Positions 61,772 to 64,000 of a stretch of 64,000 bases of DNA are shown in pieces. The stretch spans positions 310,001 to 374,000 of the forward strand of contig JADJYG010000005.1 in NCBI GenBank assembly GCA_016719895.1. Direction: 5' to 3'. Position 1 is the first letter of the stretch. Every line of letters starts with the position of its first letter. The notes beneath the pieces were generated by a model that was given only the letters and a program-made list of their open reading frames with translations, ran no database searches and was not told the DNA's origin. The translations under genes were made by a program, and so were the position numbers. The stretch is from Saprospirales bacterium (GTDB taxonomy: Bacteria; Bacteroidota; Bacteroidia; Chitinophagales; Saprospiraceae).

Positions 61772-64000
61772 ATGAGTCAATTTCCGCATCCCGACCGGTT
61801 TGTACATCGGCATATCGGGCCCAACCAACATGAACTGAGCGAAATGCTCCGCTTTTTGCACGTCCGCTCGCTGGACGAACTGATCGAACAAACGGTACCG
61901 TCTTCCATCCGGCTTGAAAAACCGCTGGACTTGCCGGCGCCGCAACCCGAATTTGAATACCTGCAGGATTTAAAGGCTATCGCGCAGATGAACCGCGTGG
62001 TGCGCAGTTACATCGGTATGGGCTATTACGGGACAATAACTCCTTCGGTTATCCTGCGCAATGTTTTCCAAAACCCGGGTTGGTACACCCAATACACGCC
62101 ATACCAGGCCGAAATTGCACAGGGCCGCTTGGAAAGCTTGCTTAATTTCCAGACGATCATTAGTGATCTGACCGGCTTGCCGATCGCCAACGCCAGTTTA
62201 TTGGATGAGGGCACTGCCGCTGCGGAGGCTATGCACATGTTTTTTGCAGAGAAAAACAAACGGGCAAAAGAGGGCGAACAAGCCAATGTGTTTTTTATTG
62301 CCGATTCGGTATTCGCGCAAACGATCGATGTGCTGAAAACCCGCGCGCTCCCGCAGAATATTCAATTGGTTGTTGGCGACTGGAAACAATACGAATTTAC
62401 GGAAAAGACCTTCGGCGTTCTGCTCCAATACCCCAACTGCGCCGGCGCCTTGGAAGACTACCAGGCTTTTGTCGAAAAAGCCAGGGCGCATGGCGTATAT
62501 GTTGCTATAGCAGCAGATATTCTTGCGCTGGCCTTGCTGAAACCGCCGGGTGAATGGGGGGCCGACTGTGCAGTTGGCAACACCCAGCGATTTGGGGTGC
62601 CGATGGGTTTTGGCGGCCCTCATGCAGCCTATTTTGCTACCACCGACGAGTTCAAACGCCAAATCCCGGGTCGTATTATCGGTGTATCGGTAGATCGCCA
62701 GGGTAACCGGGCCTTGCGTATGGCACTTCAGACCCGCGAACAACATATCCGGCGGGAAAAGGCCACTTCCAACATTTGTACGGCACAAGCTTTGCTGGCC
62801 AATATGGCAGCCATGTACGCGGTGTACCACGGCCCGGATGGCATTCGGGGTATCGCTTCGCGATTGCATATTATGACCTGCAGCCTGGCCGCCGCCCTGA
62901 AAAACGCCGGTCATGTGCCCATGCACGACACATTTTTCGATACGCTCCGTATCGAGATGCCGGCTGACCGGCTTCAGGCTTTGCGGCAAAAAGCGGAACA
63001 AGCCGGAATCAATTTTTTCTACGACTCTACGGGGGTGCAAATCAGCTTGGATGAAACAGTGACGGACCATGACCTGGCCGGTATTGCAGCGCTGTTCGGC
63101 GCCGGCGCATTGGCCGGTAATCCGGCCGTTGCCATACCGGCGTCACTCCGGCGTGAGTCCGGCTACCTTACCCATCCGGTGTTTCATACATACCGGACGG
63201 AAAGCGATATGATGCGTTATATCAAACGGTTGGAAAACCGTGATTTATCTTTAACGCACTCGATGATCTCGCTGGGTTCGTGCACGATGAAATTGAATGC
63301 CGCTACGCAGATGATCCCGGTGAGTTGGGAACTTTGGGCGAATATTCACCCGTTTGCTCCGTCAGCACAAACTCCCGGATATCAAAAGATCATCCGGGAG
63401 TTAGAACAGTATCTCTGTACCATAACTGGCTTTGACGCCTGCTCTTTACAGCCTAATTCCGGCGCACAAGGCGAATATGCCGGCCTTATGGTTATACGGG
63501 CGTATCACCATGCCCAACAGGACAGTCACCGCCATGTGGCACTGATTCCATCATCTGCGCACGGCACCAATCCCGCCAGCGCCGTTATGGCTGGCATGGA
63601 AGTGGTGGTAGTGGCTTGCGACGAACGTGGAAATATCGATGTAGCCGACCTGCGCGCAAAGGCCGAACAATATGCCAAAAACCTTTCCTGCCTGATGGTG
63701 ACCTACCCCTCTACGCATGGCGTATTTGAAACGGCCATTCAGGAGATTTGTGAAATTATCCATGCTTATGGCGGTAAGGTGTATATGGATGGCGCGAATA
63801 TGAATGCCCAGGTGGGTTTGACCAGTCCGGCAACGATTGGTGCGGATGTTTGTCACCTGAATTTGCATAAAACCTTCGCTATCCCGCATGGCGGCGGCGG
63901 CCCGGGCATGGGCCCGATTTGCTGCAATGCCAGCCTGGCGCCCTACCTCCCCAAACACGTTTACGCCGAAACCGGCGGCCACGAAGGCGCCACTGCCGTC
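61772..64000 (+). CDS. gcvP: glycine dehydrogenase (P protein of the glycine cleavage system), C-terminus beyond window
   Basis: First 743 codons of a single-chain GcvP (full length usually about 950-960). P protein decarboxylates glycine with pyridoxal phosphate and passes the methylamine to lipoyl-GcvH (EC 1.4.4.2). The start MSQFPHPDRFVHRHIGPN is normal. Landmarks are YTPYQAEIAQGRLESLLNFQ, LLDEGTAAAEAM, LTHSMISLGSCTMKLNAAT, LQPNSGAQGEYAGL, and the PLP Lys700 in LHKTFAIPHGGGGPGMGPI. gcvT and gcvH are not in the window. The frame is open to the right edge. Confidence 0.97.
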   Translation, partial: MSQFPHPDRFVHRHIGPNQHELSEMLRFLHVRSLDELIEQTVPSSIRLEKPLDLPAPQPEFEYLQDLKAIAQMNRVVRSYIGMGYYGTITPSVILRNVFQNPGWYTQYTPYQAEIAQGRLESLLNFQTIISDLTGLPIANASLLDEGTAAAEAMHMFFAEKNKRAKEGEQANVFFIADSVFAQTIDVLKTRALPQNIQLVVGDWKQYEFTEKTFGVLLQYPNCAGALEDYQAFVEKARAHGVYVAIAADILALALLKPPGEWGADCAVGNTQRFGVPMGFGGPHAAYFATTDEFKRQIPGRIIGVSVDRQGNRALRMALQTREQHIRREKATSNICTAQALLANMAAMYAVYHGPDGIRGIASRLHIMTCSLAAALKNAGHVPMHDTFFDTLRIEMPADRLQALRQKAEQAGINFFYDSTGVQISLDETVTDHDLAGIAALFGAGALAGNPAVAIPASLRRESGYLTHPVFHTYRTESDMMRYIKRLENRDLSLTHSMISLGSCTMKLNAATQMIPVSWELWANIHPFAPSAQTPGYQKIIRELEQYLCTITGFDACSLQPNSGAQGEYAGLMVIRAYHHAQQDSHRHVALIPSSAHGTNPASAVMAGMEVVVVACDERGNIDVADLRAKAEQYAKNLSCLMVTYPSTHGVFETAIQEICEIIHAYGGKVYMDGANMNAQVGLTSPATIGADVCHLNLHKTFAIPHGGGGPGMGPICCNASLAPYLPKHVYAETGGHEGATAV

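Overview
The window is about 53% GC and reads as a chromosomal segment of a Bacteroidota bacterium, most likely from the Saprospiria/Chitinophagia side of the phylum. This rests on C-terminal type IX secretion (T9SS) sorting domains on several large secreted proteins, an alternative complex III (ACIII) respiratory operon of Bacteroidota type, promoters of the form TTTG/TTG-N19-TAnnTTTG, few Shine-Dalgarno sites, and typical families (DUF3822, bactofilin, YceI, M16, DUF1573). The lineage call is an inference; there is no rRNA in the window.

Layout. 1-3259 (minus): two secreted hydrolases (GH95-like glycosidase, CocE-type acyl hydrolase) with an ATGA overlap. 3518-4770 (plus): a small secreted protein and an orphan DNA methyltransferase. 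4958-10631 (minus): an operon-like run of subtilase, ACMSD-type amidohydrolase, xylulokinase and xylose isomerase. 10865-12996 (plus): RpiB and an M28 peptidase. 13050-18214 (minus): M48 peptidase, a frameshifted Mg-chelatase-like AAA+ gene, YihY, thioesterase, arginine deiminase. 18554-36399 (plus): the respiratory locus actABCDEF-coxBA-ctaB-coxC-coxC-coxD followed by a cysteine-less SCO-like protein, DUF420, a CPMC membrane protein and a small membrane protein. 36508-38649: coaD and pruA. From 38726 on: housekeeping (rplS, cutA, tsaD, rsmD, tRNA-Arg) mixed with secreted peptidases, an outer-membrane barrel, a GT39 transferase, a lone peptide-type ABC permease, a GHMP kinase, an FN3-rich metallopeptidase, and the first 743 codons of gcvP at the right edge.

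The respiratory locus is a complete quinol-to-oxygen branch: ActA-F oxidise menaquinol and pass electrons through c hemes to the CuA centre of CoxB and on to CoxA; CtaB makes heme O, and the trailing genes look like assembly factors. Its oddities are the most interesting part of the window. CoxB carries a C-terminal OmpA-type peptidoglycan-binding domain. ActE has an in-frame TGA in its export signal. ActA has a sixth CxxCH in an N-terminal cytochrome domain. The SCO-like protein has lost its copper cysteines. A perfect 19-bp palindrome lies just upstream of a consensus promoter for the operon.

Non-coding structure is concentrated at 54240-54667, where a 9-bp triplicate and two adjacent long imperfect palindromes (162 and 126 bp) fill the gap between an outer-membrane protein gene and a glycosyltransferase gene. 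I see no CRISPR array, no transposase gene and no defence island.
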